Of a stretch of DNA of 64,000 bases, positions 1 through 11,575 are shown piece by piece (within the stretch, counting starts at the first letter, position 1; the number at the start of each line of letters is the position of its first letter). The stretch covers positions 47,872,017 through 47,936,016 of the forward strand of contig CM019696.1 of NCBI GenBank assembly GCA_009760885.1. Reading direction: 5' to 3'. Both the position numbers and the translations under genes were made by a program. The stretch comes from Achatina immaculata (taxonomy: Eukaryota > Mollusca > Gastropoda > Stylommatophora > Achatinidae). A model generated the notes under the pieces. The model saw only the letters and a program-made list of their open reading frames with translations, searched no databases and was not told the origin of the DNA.

Positions 1-406
1 ATGAGTAACAGTTCAGTCAGCTCTATGTCGCCACTTTCAACACAAAAATGTAACGGAGTACAACCATACTTTTCCTTCACATTTATATCTGCTTTGTATG
101 TCTGTAACAGCTTAGCCATCTCTGTTTTGCCAGTTACAACAGCAAAATGTAGTGGAGTGCATCCAAACTTCTCCTTCACATTTATATCTGCTTTGTGTGT
201 CAGTAACAGCCAAGCCATCTCTGTATTGCCAGTCACAGCACAGACATGTAGTGGAGTATCTCCATCACTGTCCTGTACATTCACGGACGCACCGTTCTCT
301 AAAGCTCGTGTAACAGAAACAATGTCATTTCTTAGACAAGCTACAAGCAGGTCTAGTGTAGGTTTGTCCGGCTGTCTCTGAACTGTCAGAGCTTGTTCTC
401 CGTCAG
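1..406 (-). CDS. Ankyrin-repeat protein, partial internal exon
   Basis: Read on the minus strand, the stretch is fully open and encodes about 135 residues. After a short leader come a degenerate ankyrin unit and three clear ones, with consensus cores GDTPLHVCAVTGNTEMAWLL, GCTPLHFAVVTGKTEMAKLL and GCTPLHFCVESGDIELTELL separated by KADINVKEK-type loops. A 3' splice acceptor sits just upstream: a long T tract ending in AG at 407-408, so the exon starts at 406 with two bases completing a codon. The exon runs off the left edge, so there is no stop and no C-terminus. Ankyrin repeats bind partner proteins; nothing here shows which partner or cell compartment. A computed open frame on the opposite strand is only the shadow of these repeats. 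The family call is secure; the identity of the full protein is unknown. Confidence 0.88.
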
Positions 407-742
407 CTAAAAAAAAAAAGAAACATTATAATGAGAACATTGCCTACCTTGATTGTGATCAAAAATACTTCAAAGATTATGAAGCACGTAAAACATAATT
501 CAGGGAACATTATCATGAACTTATATGTTACTGTTTGTGTTTATCTCTGTAAATCTGCTGTGTGTTATTGTTTGATATGGAGTGTACTGCGAAAATAATT
601 CACTTTTTTCTTCAGGATACGAGACAGAGCTAACACACTGGGGATCGGGGGACATATATATGTATCTAATATAAAGGAGCCACAGAAAGGGGGCAGGGTG
701 AGGGGAGAACAGACGCAAGCTATCAAAGGGGCCACAGAAAGT
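407..742. other. Intron or flank, no feature seen
   Basis: AT-rich sequence directly upstream (minus strand) of the ankyrin exon, probably its intron. No exon-like frame or repeat recognised. Confidence 0.5.
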
Positions 743-976
743 CAAAGTGTATTATATTATAAAAACTGTCTTGTTGACCTCACAAAAACTCAGAGTGTAT
801 TATATTATAAAAACTGTCTTGTTGACCTCACAAAAACTCAGAGTATTATATTATAAAAACTGCCTTGCTGACCTCACAAAAACTCAGAGTGTATTATATT
901 ATAAAAAACTGTGTTGTTGATCTCACAAAAACTCAGAGTGTATTATATTATAAAAACTGTCTTGTTGACCTCACAG
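743..976. repeat. Minisatellite, about 48-bp unit, about 5 copies
   Basis: Five near-identical units carrying the core TATTATATTATAAAAACTG followed by a TTGTTGACCTCACAAAAACT-like half. One unit has lost two bases and one has gained an A. The last unit decays at CTCACAGAACT. Confidence 0.9.
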
Positions 977-2442
977 AACTACCCTTTAAACTCCCCTGTC
1001 CTTACTTGAAACAGGAAACCTCCGACGCCTTACGTCGTAGCAGGTCTATTGTAAAAATGTATATATTAGTTAGTGCCTTGAATTTATGTATATGTGTGAC
1101 TATCTGATGTTTCCTTCCCGTTATTAAGTACAATGGTACATGGGATCCAAACCTGCACCCTTCCAAAATATAGCCTTTTCATCTGTGCCCAGCTTTCTTG
1201 GCTATGAATTTACCAAATATGGAGAAATTACCCACATTAGCGCAGCACATTTTCACATGCATATCGTAAACCACATAGTGATGAAGGTAAATAGTAATCA
1301 GTTTTAATCACAAAGCAAAGAAGGAAAAACAACATATCACACTCGACAAACAGCAACTGATGATCACGAAAACTGTGCGCATCACGAACAAGAACATAAA
1401 ACAAGAAAAGATGAGACACTTCAGGAAATCAAACCACATGACAAAACTGACTGTCATTATATGTGACATGCATATTAATCATACATCTACTTCAAAACCG
1501 GGCCTTCTTCACATAGAGGCCTTACTATACTGTCTTGTGCAATTGTACTAATGTTCGACAATTCTATCTTCTTCTCAACAGAAAGCTACATCAAACACTC
1601 ATGAGTTAGCATTCATATTCTTAGCAGCACATATTATATTCGTGCTAACTCAAGAAACACCATATTCAATGTGTGCAGTGCTAATGCATGCACTTTACTA
1701 TCATCATTTTATGACTTTCAAATGAAATATCACAATAAATGAAATACGATACATGTGAATGAAAAATTATGACATTATGTATGTATGTCAGATGAACACT
1801 GGCAAAAAGTATAAGTGCGCATAACTTCAATGAACATGTATATGAATACTTCTGATTACATACATGATGCGTACACAACACAAGAAATGGCAATGTTAAT
1901 GCAAATGCAGTCAATCAAATATGTCAGCTATGTCAATGAATCAATAGTGTTGGTTTTTATGCTACACATACTTTATCTACTTCTATATAACACTGAACCC
2001 ATTTAACAGTCCACCACGAACTACGCCTTTGTTTCACAAAACAACGAGCAGTACTTCTTCTAACTAAACTTACGTTTAAACTCACATAAGCTAACACCAG
2101 ACATACGACAACGTACAGAACCTTGAGGTTAGCACACCAGGAAATCATCACAGGAAACGATACAACCAAATATACACTGATCCATAAGACAATAACGATG
2201 ACATGCTCCCTCACTATAACCCTGTCCGTCACATCGCACAAACAACGGACGAATGACTGGTCACCTACACATTCTAAATGGTCAACACACAGGCCAGTCA
2301 CGTGCCCCAAAATCACGTGGTGTTACTTTGATCTTTTCGGTCGACAGCTCCGTAAACGCTAAAGCCAACAACCTTCACACTACTCCCTGACGTCAACTTA
2401 TTTACTGCCACAGTATAAGTGGGCCTTTTATCCTTGTCGGTA

Positions 2443-2446
<4 letters not shown>
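977..2446. other. AT-rich non-coding stretch
   Basis: No exon, transposon or repeat recognised. Short open frames on both strands have no motif and look random. Confidence 0.5.

Positions 2447-2478
<32 letters not shown>
2447..2478. repeat. (CT)n microsatellite
   Basis: About 16 CT dinucleotides just before the 27-bp array. Confidence 0.95.
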
Positions 2479-2481
<3 letters not shown>

Positions 2482-2524
2482 GCTTCAAAAGTGGCCTGAC
2501 TTTTCAACTCCGCATCCGCTTTAG

Positions 2525-2852
2525 GTCGAATAACTTGAACCATATATTTGGGTAGAGTAACTTGAACCATATATTTGGGTAGAGTAACTTGAACTATATA
2601 TTTGGGTAGAGTAACTTGAACCATATATTTGGGTAGAGTAACTTGAACTATATATTTGGGTAGAGTAACTTGAACCATATATTTGGGTAGAGTAACTTGA
2701 ACTATATATTTGGGTAGAGTAACTTGAACTATATATTTGGGTAGAGTAACTTGAACAATGTATTTAGGTAGAGTAACTTGAGCACTATATTTGGGTAGAG
2801 CAACGTGAACCATATATTTGGGTCAAATAACTTGAACCATATATTTGGGTCG
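2525..2852. repeat. Minisatellite, 27-bp unit, about 12 copies
   Basis: The unit contains TAACTTGAACCATATATTTG plus GGTAGAG, alternating ACC/ACT in the middle. Because 27 is divisible by three, the minus strand stays open for 166 codons (2313-2813), reading repeats of VTLPKYIVQ. That open frame is a by-product of the repeat length; no splice site, start context or domain supports a gene. Confidence 0.95.
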
Positions 2853-3657
2853 ACCTTACAGCGGCGCATAACAGATAGCACAGTGCTATCTTCTGTACAG
2901 GATCATATTGTTGTCATTGTTATCGACTGTAAAACATTTGTAAGTTGAATCACGTGTATGTAGTTACTGAAAGTAGCTTAGAACAATAAAGTAGATCATT
3001 ACCAGAAAGCAAGTAAGGAATATAACCTTTTGTGTTAGTACAAGTGTTCTTACTTAATCTCTTACAATTTCTTGAAAGAGCAGCGAATCGTCGTCCTTTC
3101 AAATGTAATTTTGTGCTCTGGAAGTTTATATTAAATATTATTTTATAGTAGCAAATATATAAAAATAGCATATGTTTTTTTTTCTTTCTGATCAGATGAG
3201 CCATGGCTATCTCAGCAAAGAAGAAATGTCCATAGTACTCAGTTTATCATGCAAAGCATTTCTCGGAAAACTGAAACTGTACACAAACAATGTTAGACAC
3301 CGGGAGTTTTCCTAGTTTTCTTCTTTGGCGGTAATAATTATGTTCTGAATGAAAAGATGGTGAGATATTCCTGCATGTGGAGCAGTTGAAGCAGCTGAAT
3401 TATGACATGGAAGTTCGTCTCTTTAATCTGCTGGGTATGGATATTCCAGGGTGGATAGAGGATCTATTTGTTGTGAATGCTGCTAATGTTGACGTGACAT
3501 TTCAAGAACCGCTCATCGAACCACAGAACTATATAAGAAGTACAAACAAGTCATAAACGCCAAAAACATGATTTTTTTTTTTTTTTGGTAAACACGGCAG
3601 TTTAAATAAAAAAACGGCACTATAGAAGAGTAAAACTGTGTATATAGTTATTAGTTA
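2853..3657. other. Non-coding stretch
   Basis: AT-rich, with a 15-T run near 3571. No gene recognised. Confidence 0.5.
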
Positions 3658-3801
3658 TGTTTTGTAAAGTGCTTTTGCTGCCTTCTCCGCTTCTTTCGTC
3701 GGATTGTCCACGTATTCTCTTTCATCCCTTCTAACTGAAATTTTTACTTTTTACTGCGGAGAAGGCAGAAAAACAGGAGACAGCAAAACTTTATATAACA
3801 T
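3658..3801. repeat. Imperfect inverted repeat
   Basis: The arm CTGCCTTCTCCGC (near 3678-3690) is matched by its complement GCGGAGAAGGCAG (near 3757-3769). The outer flanks also match loosely (GTTTTGTAAAG.. against ..CAAAACTTTATA). The loop is about 65 bp. It lies directly upstream of the reverse-transcriptase remnant and could be a hairpin or the tip of a folded element. Confidence 0.45.
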
Positions 3802-3859
3802 ACAAAAGAGGCTAACAGGTACTACTACATCTAATTAAAGACCAATCCTTAACAAAACT

Positions 3860-5560
3860 GAAACACTATTAAATCCTTAGCAAAACTGAAACACTATTAA
3901 CATCACGTAAAGACCAAAAGCAAAAATGGATCGAATACTTCCAAGAATTACTTAATCGACCGCATCCAAAAGAACTGATAGACCTTGAAACTAATTTACC
4001 ATTCCCACAACTAAATGTAAACCTAGATGAAATGACACTGCATGAAATTGAAACAACAGTGAATCTAATGGCTAATAACAAAGCTACAGGTGAAGATGAA
4101 ATAACATCAGAAATGTTAAAAGCTATTAATAATAGAAAACGTGAAACAACTCCAGAGAATGTTCAATAAATTTTGGAAAGAAGAAAAAGTCCCTTCTAAA
4201 TGAAAAATAAGAATCATTGTTAAAATATCGAAAAAAAAGGCAACCTTAGCGATTGCAACAACCGGAGAGGAGTAACCTTACTATCAGTTGTGTCAAAAGT
4301 GTTTTGCAAAGTTATTCTGAATAGAATTCAAGATATAGTAGATGCTGCAATGAGAGAAGAACAGGCAGGATTTCGAAAAGGAGGAAGTTGTCTCGACCAG
4401 ATCTTTACTCTAAGAATAATACTTGAAGAACGTATTGAAAAGTAAAGACCGTTAATCCTGAACTTCATAGTCTTTAAAAAGGCATTTGATAGCATACACA
4501 GAGATTCATTGTGGAGAATTTTAAGAATATATATTGAATACCATCTAAGATTGTCAACATCATTAGTGACCTCTACAACGGATATGTTTGTGCAGTCAAT
4601 ACAGACGAAGGAATGAGTGAAACAGGCGTGAAACAAAGATGTATATTATCTCCCTTGCTTTTTGGAATTGCCATAGATTTAATAATGAAAAAATGTTGCA
4701 AAGGTAAAACAGGCATTGACTGGGTACGTGAGACCCAACAGGAAGATCTTCATTTTGCAGATGACATAACTCTTATTAACAACAACAATATGAAATCAGT
4801 GCAAGTAAAAACAGATACCCTGTCTTCAATGGCCAGTAAAATAGGACTTGAAATTAACAAGGATAAAACAAAAATAATGAAGGTTCTCATTAATGACGAA
4901 GGACACATACACGTAGAAGGAACATCTGTTGAAGAAGTAAACCATTTTGCATATCTCGGCAACTATATAGATCACAATGGTGACACCAGAAAAGAAGTTA
5001 GAATTCGAATTGCAAAAGCAGCTTTGACCTTCAAGAATCTTGAGAATATATGGCATTCAAAAGTTATAAGCACAACCATCAAGTTAAGATGATTCAATTC
5101 AAATGTAATATCCACCCTCATTTATGCATGCGAAAGCTGGAAAACAACTAAAGAAATAGACAAGAAATTAGACTCTTTCGAAAACAAATGCCTAAGGAAA
5201 ATATTCGGTATAAAATGGAATGAATTCAAGAATAACACAGGTATCAGACAGATGAGCAAACAACAGCCTGTCTCATGGGTGATCAGAAAAAGAAGATGGA
5301 CATATGTCGGTAATGTGATGAGAAAAAACGATCAGAGAATCCTCAAACAAGCTATCAAATGGAACACAACAGGCCGAAGAAAAAGAGATCGATCACGTGA
5401 AACTCTAAAGAGGACATTGTTAAGAGAAGCCAGTTCAGTGGGCATAACATCCTTTGATGAGATTGAAAAACTCGCCGAAGACAGGACATCTTGGCGAACT
5501 ACCATGCGGGGCCCATGTGATGTTTAACGGCACGGGAAGGATGTAAGATGTAAAACACTT
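3860..5560 (+). mobile_element. Degenerate LINE: reverse transcriptase and C-terminus (RTE-like, tentative)
   Basis: Conserved reverse-transcriptase blocks occur in order with frame breaks between them. They are a leader with QKWIEYFQELLNRP, NKATGEDEITSEML, RRGVTLLSVVSKVFCKVILN, EEQAGFRKGGSCLDQIFTLR, FKKAFDSIHRDSLW, GVKQRCILSPLLFGIAIDL and the catalytic FADD at 4754-4765. From 4613 to the stop at 5525-5527 the frame is open except for one TGA at 5090-5092. The C-terminal part has the zinc-knuckle-less LINE tail (KRRWTYVGNVMRKN, TTGRRKRDRSRETLKRTLL, LAEDRTSWRTTMRG). No 5' endonuclease was found. Multiple stops upstream of 4613 make the copy dead. The clade is a guess from the tail motif; the retrotransposon call is firm. 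Confidence 0.9.
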
Positions 5561-5649
5561 TACTGAAAATAGTATAAATAGAAACATGGGAGTAAAACCA
5601 GAGTAAGAAAAAAGGCTGAACGGGGGTCAAAATTTAAAAAGATTTAAAT

Positions 5650-6288
5650 AACTTCTTATGTGTGATCTACACAGATGGGTTTATTATGCTCCATCAGCTG
5701 AACGCCTGGGTATTCATCGAACGTTCTAGTGGCAGAACAGCCCGAGAAGTCAGTGGTGCCTATGCAATGACAACCAGCAGCATGACGATGGAGAACATGG
5801 TAGTGAGGAAGGTATTTATCTGGTTGGAATCACAGGATCACGCCCGTGTCTGTGTGCTGTTATCTGGTTGGAATCACAGGATCACGCCCGTGTCTGTGTG
5901 CTGTTATCTGGTTGGAATCACAGGATCACGCCCGTGTCTGTGTGCTGAGGGACTCAGTGAGCAAGATTAGAAACTTTCACACAAGTTCTGCCCGCTGGCA
6001 GTGGCTGGAGTTAGAAAGAGGTGAAAGATTCGCAGCGTCACCTTTTTTCATTTTTGTACAAGGTCGTGCTAGTGTCCAGGTGAATGAGAGAGCTGACAGA
6101 TTGTAACGTGTGGCCACCATTTATGTGGCCAACTTAAGGATTGTGCTGACATTGTTGAAGCCGTCAGAGAGCTAGGAAGTGCCGTGGAGGTTGAGAGAAG
6201 TGACCTGTCTCAGATGTGCCAGCTGAGAGTGAAGACTGTCATGGCAAGGACTGAACTGATTTCTCGGCTTCAGTCAACACAGAACTAG
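5650..6288 (+). mobile_element. LINE RNase H domain and C-terminus, pseudogene (I-group-like)
   Basis: The frame holds YTDG (first catalytic Asp), then GRTAREVSGAYAMTTSSMTM with E after it (catalytic Glu), FIWLESQDHARVCVL, RDS (catalytic Asp) and VNERADRL, the classic RNase H order found in I-group LINEs. A post-domain tail follows, ending SRLQSTQN and a stop near 6286. The domain is interrupted by a triplicated 44-bp segment, and other changes disrupt it, including a TAA after ADRL. It is a different element from the reverse-transcriptase remnant just upstream. Confidence 0.8.
5815..5946 (+). repeat. 44-bp triplication inside the RNase H pseudogene
   Basis: Three copies of a unit starting TTATCTGGTTGGAATCACAG and ending TGTGTGCTG. 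The unit encodes the IWLESQDHARVCVL part of RNase H. Since 44 is not a multiple of three, each extra copy changes the frame. Confidence 0.95.
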
Positions 6289-7510
6289 CACATTGAGTCT
6301 CTGTACGAACAATCCTTGCCAGTTAGTTCCTTTCATTATATTCAGATTCTTAATCATTAAACTATGAAGAGGTGAGATTTTATATGTAACGATTCTATTG
6401 TTAAATTAATCCAACACGCATAGTAGGAAGTTAGTGATTTCAGTTATTATACTGTTGATACCTTTTAAGGTAAACAATTATTTTTAAAAAATACTGTTTT
6501 TGATTTGATTTTGTTGTTATTAATATAATCTTATGATTTAATGACAATATAATTGGTGTTTAACTTGATAAAAGATTATTATTCGTGGTTTTTATGTCTT
6601 AATGTGTAATGTTTTTTATGTGTAGGAATGAATGAGAGACAGGATAGAGTGAAGAGAGAGAGAGTTCACAGGGCAGAATATTATTTATGATCCTTTCCCT
6701 GTCGTAACGTGTTGAAGCAGTATGTATAATCATCATCAGTCTATCAAGTTATTCCTGAAAATATCACAACCTTGTAAATACATAAATACCAACATAAAGT
6801 ATAAATATAAAAATAAAACTATAATATATACGACTGTAATCCTTTTTAATATCCTAGCATAGCTAAATTGAGAAAAGATATAATCTCAGAGTAAAACAAA
6901 ACAACTATAAACTCTCATACTTAAATAAAGTCTCACACGAAAAACAAACTCTCATAGTTAAACAAACCGAAGAGAAATTCTTATGTAAGTTTTCTTTTCA
7001 CAAGCCTTATATTTTTCAGTTGTGTGTACTCATAAATGTTTATGAAAAGTAAACGAAGATATTACAACATCAGTCACTTTAAACTTTCAACTTTCTAGGG
7101 TGAAATTATGACTACATTGTTTATTTTAATTTTATCGGACATAGAAGCCTACTAGAAGGCCAGGCAATGACTCCGTGATGTCACATTCAACAAATTACGT
7201 ACTGTATTTATGACTTTGTATTGTGTATGGGAAAAAATGATTTATCCTGTTTTTGAACTTACTGGTCAAAATTTAAACCATGATTTTTGTCACACGTACT
7301 GATTCATGTACATACATTTCAGGATCCCACTTAACTTAAAATTCGATCACTTTTACCTAATTAATCTGGCATGATTTTCTCGTACGTAGTAAGTTGAGAA
7401 CAGCAAGGTAAATAAACGATAGTCCAGCTAATACTTGCTTATATGTTACGTGTTGCAATTTACGTTACTCATTTAAAGTAGCAAGGATTGTGTATGTTTT
7501 TAAAAACATT
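6289..7510. other. AT-rich non-coding stretch
   Basis: No exon or element recognised beyond short GA runs near 6645-6665. Confidence 0.5.
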
Positions 7511-7519
7511 TGTACGGAT

Positions 7520-7735
7520 ATATGTGTGTGTGTATGTGTTTGTGTGTGTGTGTATGTAAGAAAAAGAGGCAGACTCTGAAGAGGACATTGTTAAGAGAGG
7601 CCAAATTAACAGGCATAAAATCCCTTGATGAGGTTGAAAGACTCGCTGAAGACAGGAAAAATTGGCGACCTACCTTGCGAGCCCTATGTGACGTTTAACG
7701 GCACGGGAAGAATATAAGATATAAGATATATAAAT
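7520..7735 (+). mobile_element. 5'-truncated LINE 3' end with TG tract and ATAAGAT tail
   Basis: A (TG)n run (7525-7555) is followed by the last about 45 codons of the same LINE family as at 3.9-5.5 kb: QTLKRTLLREAKLTGIKSLD, LAEDRKNWRPTLRALCDV, then a TAA stop. The shared 3' untranslated piece GGCACGGGAAGAATATAAG follows and ends in short ATAAGAT repeats. Such short tandem tails are typical of LINE 3' ends that are not poly(A). Confidence 0.85.
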
Positions 7736-9149
7736 GTAACGTAACCATAATTTGCTAAAATTAAGACATCTCTACCGATAGTAAAACAACCGTTATATGA
7801 CTCTTAAAAAAGGTCAGTATCTACCTAAACATTATTTCTGTCAGCTTTAAGTGGCATTATAATAAGTTGTCACAACTTTTTTTTATATTTTATACTATTA
7901 AAACATGTGGCAATAATTATGTTATTTCATATGAAATAGTCAATAATATTATGAAAGATAAAGAGCCAGGCATACATAAATCTTTAAAATATCCAGTGTT
8001 TTTAAAAAATAAGCCTGAAAGGAAACGCCAGAGATAATGCAAAGAGTTTTTTTTAAAAATCATTATTATAACGGTATTTAGCAAAAATCTATATTTTATT
8101 TCAAGCATTTAACCACAAGTTAAATAAAAGTGTCTATCTTTGACTTGATTAGTGCAAGTTAAAAAATGCAAATCAATTCAGGCGGATAATACTTTCTCCA
8201 ATACAATTTCTCTGTTACATCCGTCACATACGTAAATTTAAAGTCAGAGACAGAAACCAGTTTGTCTGTCACTAGCGGAAACTTATTAACTTTAAAAGCT
8301 TCCAGATATTACAATTTGTAGTTTCTGTCTGTTCCTCGCTGAGAGATGTTAGTATTAATTTTTATATAAATCTACAAACTGTGGACATGTAAGGCAACTG
8401 TAAACGTATAAATGCCGACATCATTTACATAGTGAAAAAAACGTTCTACTGTGCATATAACACAATGTCCTCTCACACAATTAACAGACTGTATTAGACA
8501 TAAGTATCAAGAGCAGTTTACATAGTCACATAATTATGTTCCACTTACACATGCTAGATAAAAAATGGTATAAAGAATAAGACGCTTGCCGGTTATAAAC
8601 CTGAAATAACAAATTCGTAGGAAAATCTGTAACTGAGATCAAACGTTCACGAGCAGAGAGTTGAATGAAACACATTTACACAAGAAATGGCTCAGTGGTC
8701 GTGATGAAGTGAAACTCGTGTGCCCAGCATTTTCCAAGAACCTGTTCTATTTATGTAGGTTGCTTTACCCGATATGACAACACTTAGTTATGCTGAGGTA
8801 CTCAAGAAAACGGGTTGGAGGAGGGGAGGGAGAAGAAGCATTGAAGGCGTGTAAAGCTCTATCTGAAATGGTTGATAACGACGTCTTTTTTCAGTGAATG
8901 TATTCTAGTATAGAAAAATTATTCAGAGTGTTACATAATAAATTACCTTACGTTTAAAGAATAAAAAAGTAAAGATAGCCTTGTCATGATAAATAGCCAG
9001 ATGGGTGACTAATGACTTACACGTAGTAACAAAAACACTTAACATTAGCGAGGAGGTGCAGATCTTTGCTAAAGAATCTTTCTTACGACAACGCAGACTT
9101 AACTGAAAACACGAGACGAGCACTTCACCGCAGACAAACCAGAACACTG
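7736..9149. other. AT-rich non-coding stretch
   Basis: No exon, RNA gene or element recognised. Confidence 0.5.
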
Positions 9150-9527
9150 CTCCCTACATCATTTGTGCCATGTTCCCTACATCACCTGTGCCATGTTCCC
9201 TACATTACCTTTGCCATGTTCACTGCATCACCTGTACCATGTTCCCTACATCACCTGTGTCATGTTCCCTACATCACCTGTGCCATGTTACCTACATCAC
9301 CTTGTCCCATGTTACCTACATCACCTGTGCCATGTTACCTACATCATCTTGTCCAATGTTCCCTACATCAACTGTGCCATGTTCCCTACATCGCCTTTGC
9401 CATGTTACCTACATCACCTTGTCTCATGTTACCTACATCATTTGTGGTATGTACCCTACATGACCCGTGCCATGTTCCCTACATCACTTGTTCCATGTTC
9501 CCTACATCACCTGTGCCATGTTCCCGG
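9150..9527. repeat. Minisatellite, about 23-bp unit, about 16 copies
   Basis: The unit is TTCCCTACATCACCTGTGCC plus ATG, with variants TTACC and CTTGTCC. Three overlapping plus-strand frames stay open through it because the unit carries no stop; none has other coding support. Confidence 0.95.
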
Positions 9528-9634
9528 GTGAATGAAGAATCTCACTGGTAAATTAACAGCTCAAAACTTTAATCCGGAACTTAGTTTCGTTTCGCCTTCG
9601 AGCGACCGGCACGAAACAAAGCATGTTCACATTC

Positions 9635-10030
9635 TTATATCTTATATCTTATATCCTTCCCGTGCCGTTAAACGTCATATAGGGCTCGCAAAGTAGTTCG
9701 CCAATTTTTCCTGTCTTCGGCGAATCTTTCAACCTCATCAAAGGATTTTATGTCTGTTAATTTGGCCTCTCTTAACAATGTCCTCTTCAGAGTTTCACGC
9801 GGTCTGCCTCTTTTTCTTTAGCCTGTTGTGTTCCACTTGATAGCTTGTTTTGGGATTCTCTGATCATTTCTTCTCATCAAGTGACCAACATATGTTCATC
9901 TCCTTTTCCTGATCACCCATGAGACTTGTTGTTGTTCAGTCATCTGTCTTATCTCTGCATTGTTCTTGAATTCGTTCCACTTGATGCCGAGTATTTCCTT
10001 AGGCATTTGTTTTCAAAAGAGTCTAATTGT
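9635..10030 (-). mobile_element. 5'-truncated LINE 3' end (same family as 3.9-5.5 kb)
   Basis: On the minus strand the copy starts near LDSFENKCLRK and runs through the GVIRKRR..YVGHLMRRNDQRI-type segment, KEKEADR and KRTLLRERPN, ending in the conserved GGCACGGGAAGGATATAAG tail. The tail is followed by three ATAAGAT repeats (plus-strand TTATATC at 9635-9655). Several frameshifts are present. Confidence 0.85.
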
Positions 10031-10104
10031 TCACATTAGTTGTTTTAAATGTTCACATTATTAAATGTTCATATTAGTGTCTCTATTTTCCTTTACCTGA
10101 TCCT

Positions 10105-10335
10105 ATATTATAAGACGCATTAAACGTCATGATAATTTAGAGAAAATCTTCTTGGAAGGGTACATAATGGGAAAAAGAAAGAGAATAAGACCAAGGCGAA
10201 GATGGCTGCAAGACATTGTTGATGATCTGCAAATGGATGCATCAGCAGCAGGACATCTTGCTCACAATCGAGAGGAATACAGGAGTGTAGTTAGGGAGGC
10301 AAAGTTCCGCAAGGGACATGCAAATGAATGACTGA
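10105..10335 (+). mobile_element. LINE C-terminal fragment, second family
   Basis: Open reading of RHDNLEKIFLEGYIMGKRKR, then RPRRRWLQDIVDDLQM, AGHLAHNREEYRSVVREAKF and RKGHANE before a stop. This GKRKR/RWLQD/AGHLAxNRExYR tail differs from the first LINE family and matches the fragment at 14.06-14.43 kb. Confidence 0.8.
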
Positions 10336-10369
10336 ATGATATTATAAGATGATGTGGTCATTGTCACCC

Positions 10370-10530
10370 CTGGCCACTTTTCCTTTTCTTATATCCAGGA
10401 GAAGCCCGTACTCAGTTCTTTAGGTGCGTAACTGGGGCACCTTGGGTCGGATTCGAACCACCGACCTTTGCCACGATCTCGCGACCCCCATGACCGCCAA
10501 CCCAAATTCTCCCCTCCAAGGAATATTGAA
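10370..10530 (-). mobile_element. tRNA-derived SINE fragment
   Basis: On the minus strand a B-box-like GGTTCGAATCC (plus 10449-10459) lies in a tRNA-like context with a preceding GGTCGGT arm. An A box is not convincing. A non-tRNA body follows. Probably an old SINE, not a tRNA gene: the acceptor and anticodon arms do not pair. Confidence 0.5.
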
Positions 10531-10784
10531 ATGCCAGTAGGGCATCAGGTTAAATATGTATCATAACATAACAACGACACGACATTGACATACCAAATCT
10601 TCCATTAAACTATATGAACGTTTCATTTACTCAACTACACAGATCAATGATAGTCACAGGACATTACATTACACAGAACATACAACACATAGCATAAGAT
10701 ATAAGCAGGCATAATATCAATAATGCAGTATTCATAACTAGCGTAACTAACTAATAAACTAACACGACCATGACTATTCTGGCC

Positions 10785-10802
10785 TCCACCCCCCCCCCCC
10801 CC
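10785..10802. repeat. Poly-C tract
   Basis: A run of about 14 C after CCTCCA. Potential polymerase slippage site; its length may be inexact. Confidence 0.8.
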
Positions 10803-10890
10803 AATCACAATGCACATTATAATACTCCAAAGTGTGCCAATGCACTTATTAATCAAGCGGCTGCCCTGCCTGTAACTCTCCTTCTTCATA

Positions 10891-11263
10891 CGTGAAATTC
10901 ACATGTGCTAACGCACTAACTCTCCTCCACAGCTTCATGAAGTTCACTTATGATAACACACTAATACTCCCCCACAGCTTCATGAAGTTCACATATGTTA
11001 AAGCACTAATACTCCCCCACAGCTTCATGAAGTTCACTTATGTTAAAGCACTAATACTCCCCCACAGCTTCATGAAGTTCACATATGTTAAAGCACTAAT
11101 ACTCCCCCACAGCTTCATGAAGTTCACTTATGATAACACACTAATACTCCCCCACAGCTTCATGAAGTTCACATATGTTAAAGCACTAATACTCCCCCAC
11201 AGCTTCATGAAGTTCACATATGTTAAAGCACTAATACTCCTCCACAGCTTCATGAAGTTCACA
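10891..11263. repeat. Minisatellite, 45-bp unit, about 8 copies
   Basis: The unit contains AGCTTCATGAAGTTCACATA and TAAAGCACTAATACTCCCCC, alternating TTAAAGC and GATAACAC forms. Being 15 codons long, it leaves a 124-codon open frame (10892-11266) with no other support. Confidence 0.95.
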
Positions 11264-11446
11264 TGATGGCATCACCCATACCCTTCAAGAGAACATTAAT
11301 CATCACGAATCAATAATATATATATATAACAATATTCAGGCGGCTAGGGATAAGTATTTCCATATTAAACACATCACAGACGAGATCGAACTTGCCCCGT
11401 CATTTGCCCGCTGGCTATGCTCAATTTCCCATTATGAATGTCTTTT

Positions 11447-11575
11447 ATATAGGCCCTGCAACTGCCTCTATATCTTGTGGACAAGTACACCCCGGTCAAA
11501 GTTGACCCACGTGTGGATCGTCCACAAAACTGTGTCGCAGTAACTGTCAAGGAGGGTGACATGCCGAAGTAGGTC
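11447..11575 (+). other. Exon-like open segment, function unknown
   Basis: After an acceptor-like TATATAG the frame reads ALQLPLYLVDKYTPVKVDPR, then VDRPQNCVAVTVKEGDMPK and a TAG. The composition is protein-like and codon use is plausible. No start or donor fixes it. The end (AVTV..EGD..K) loosely resembles the AVTVTYAEGDIQK segment in the 1.8-kb triplicated block, which may be chance. It could be a pseudo-exon. Confidence 0.25.

Noticed and set aside
1..381. Plus-strand frame of 126 codons
   Set aside because: Antisense of clear ankyrin repeats, which read properly on the minus strand.
2313..2813. 166-codon frame of VTLPKYIVQ repeats
   Set aside because: Produced by a 27-bp minisatellite; no other coding evidence.
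4328..5056. Minus-strand frames across the LINE
   Set aside because: Opposite to the recognisable reverse-transcriptase blocks, so artefacts.
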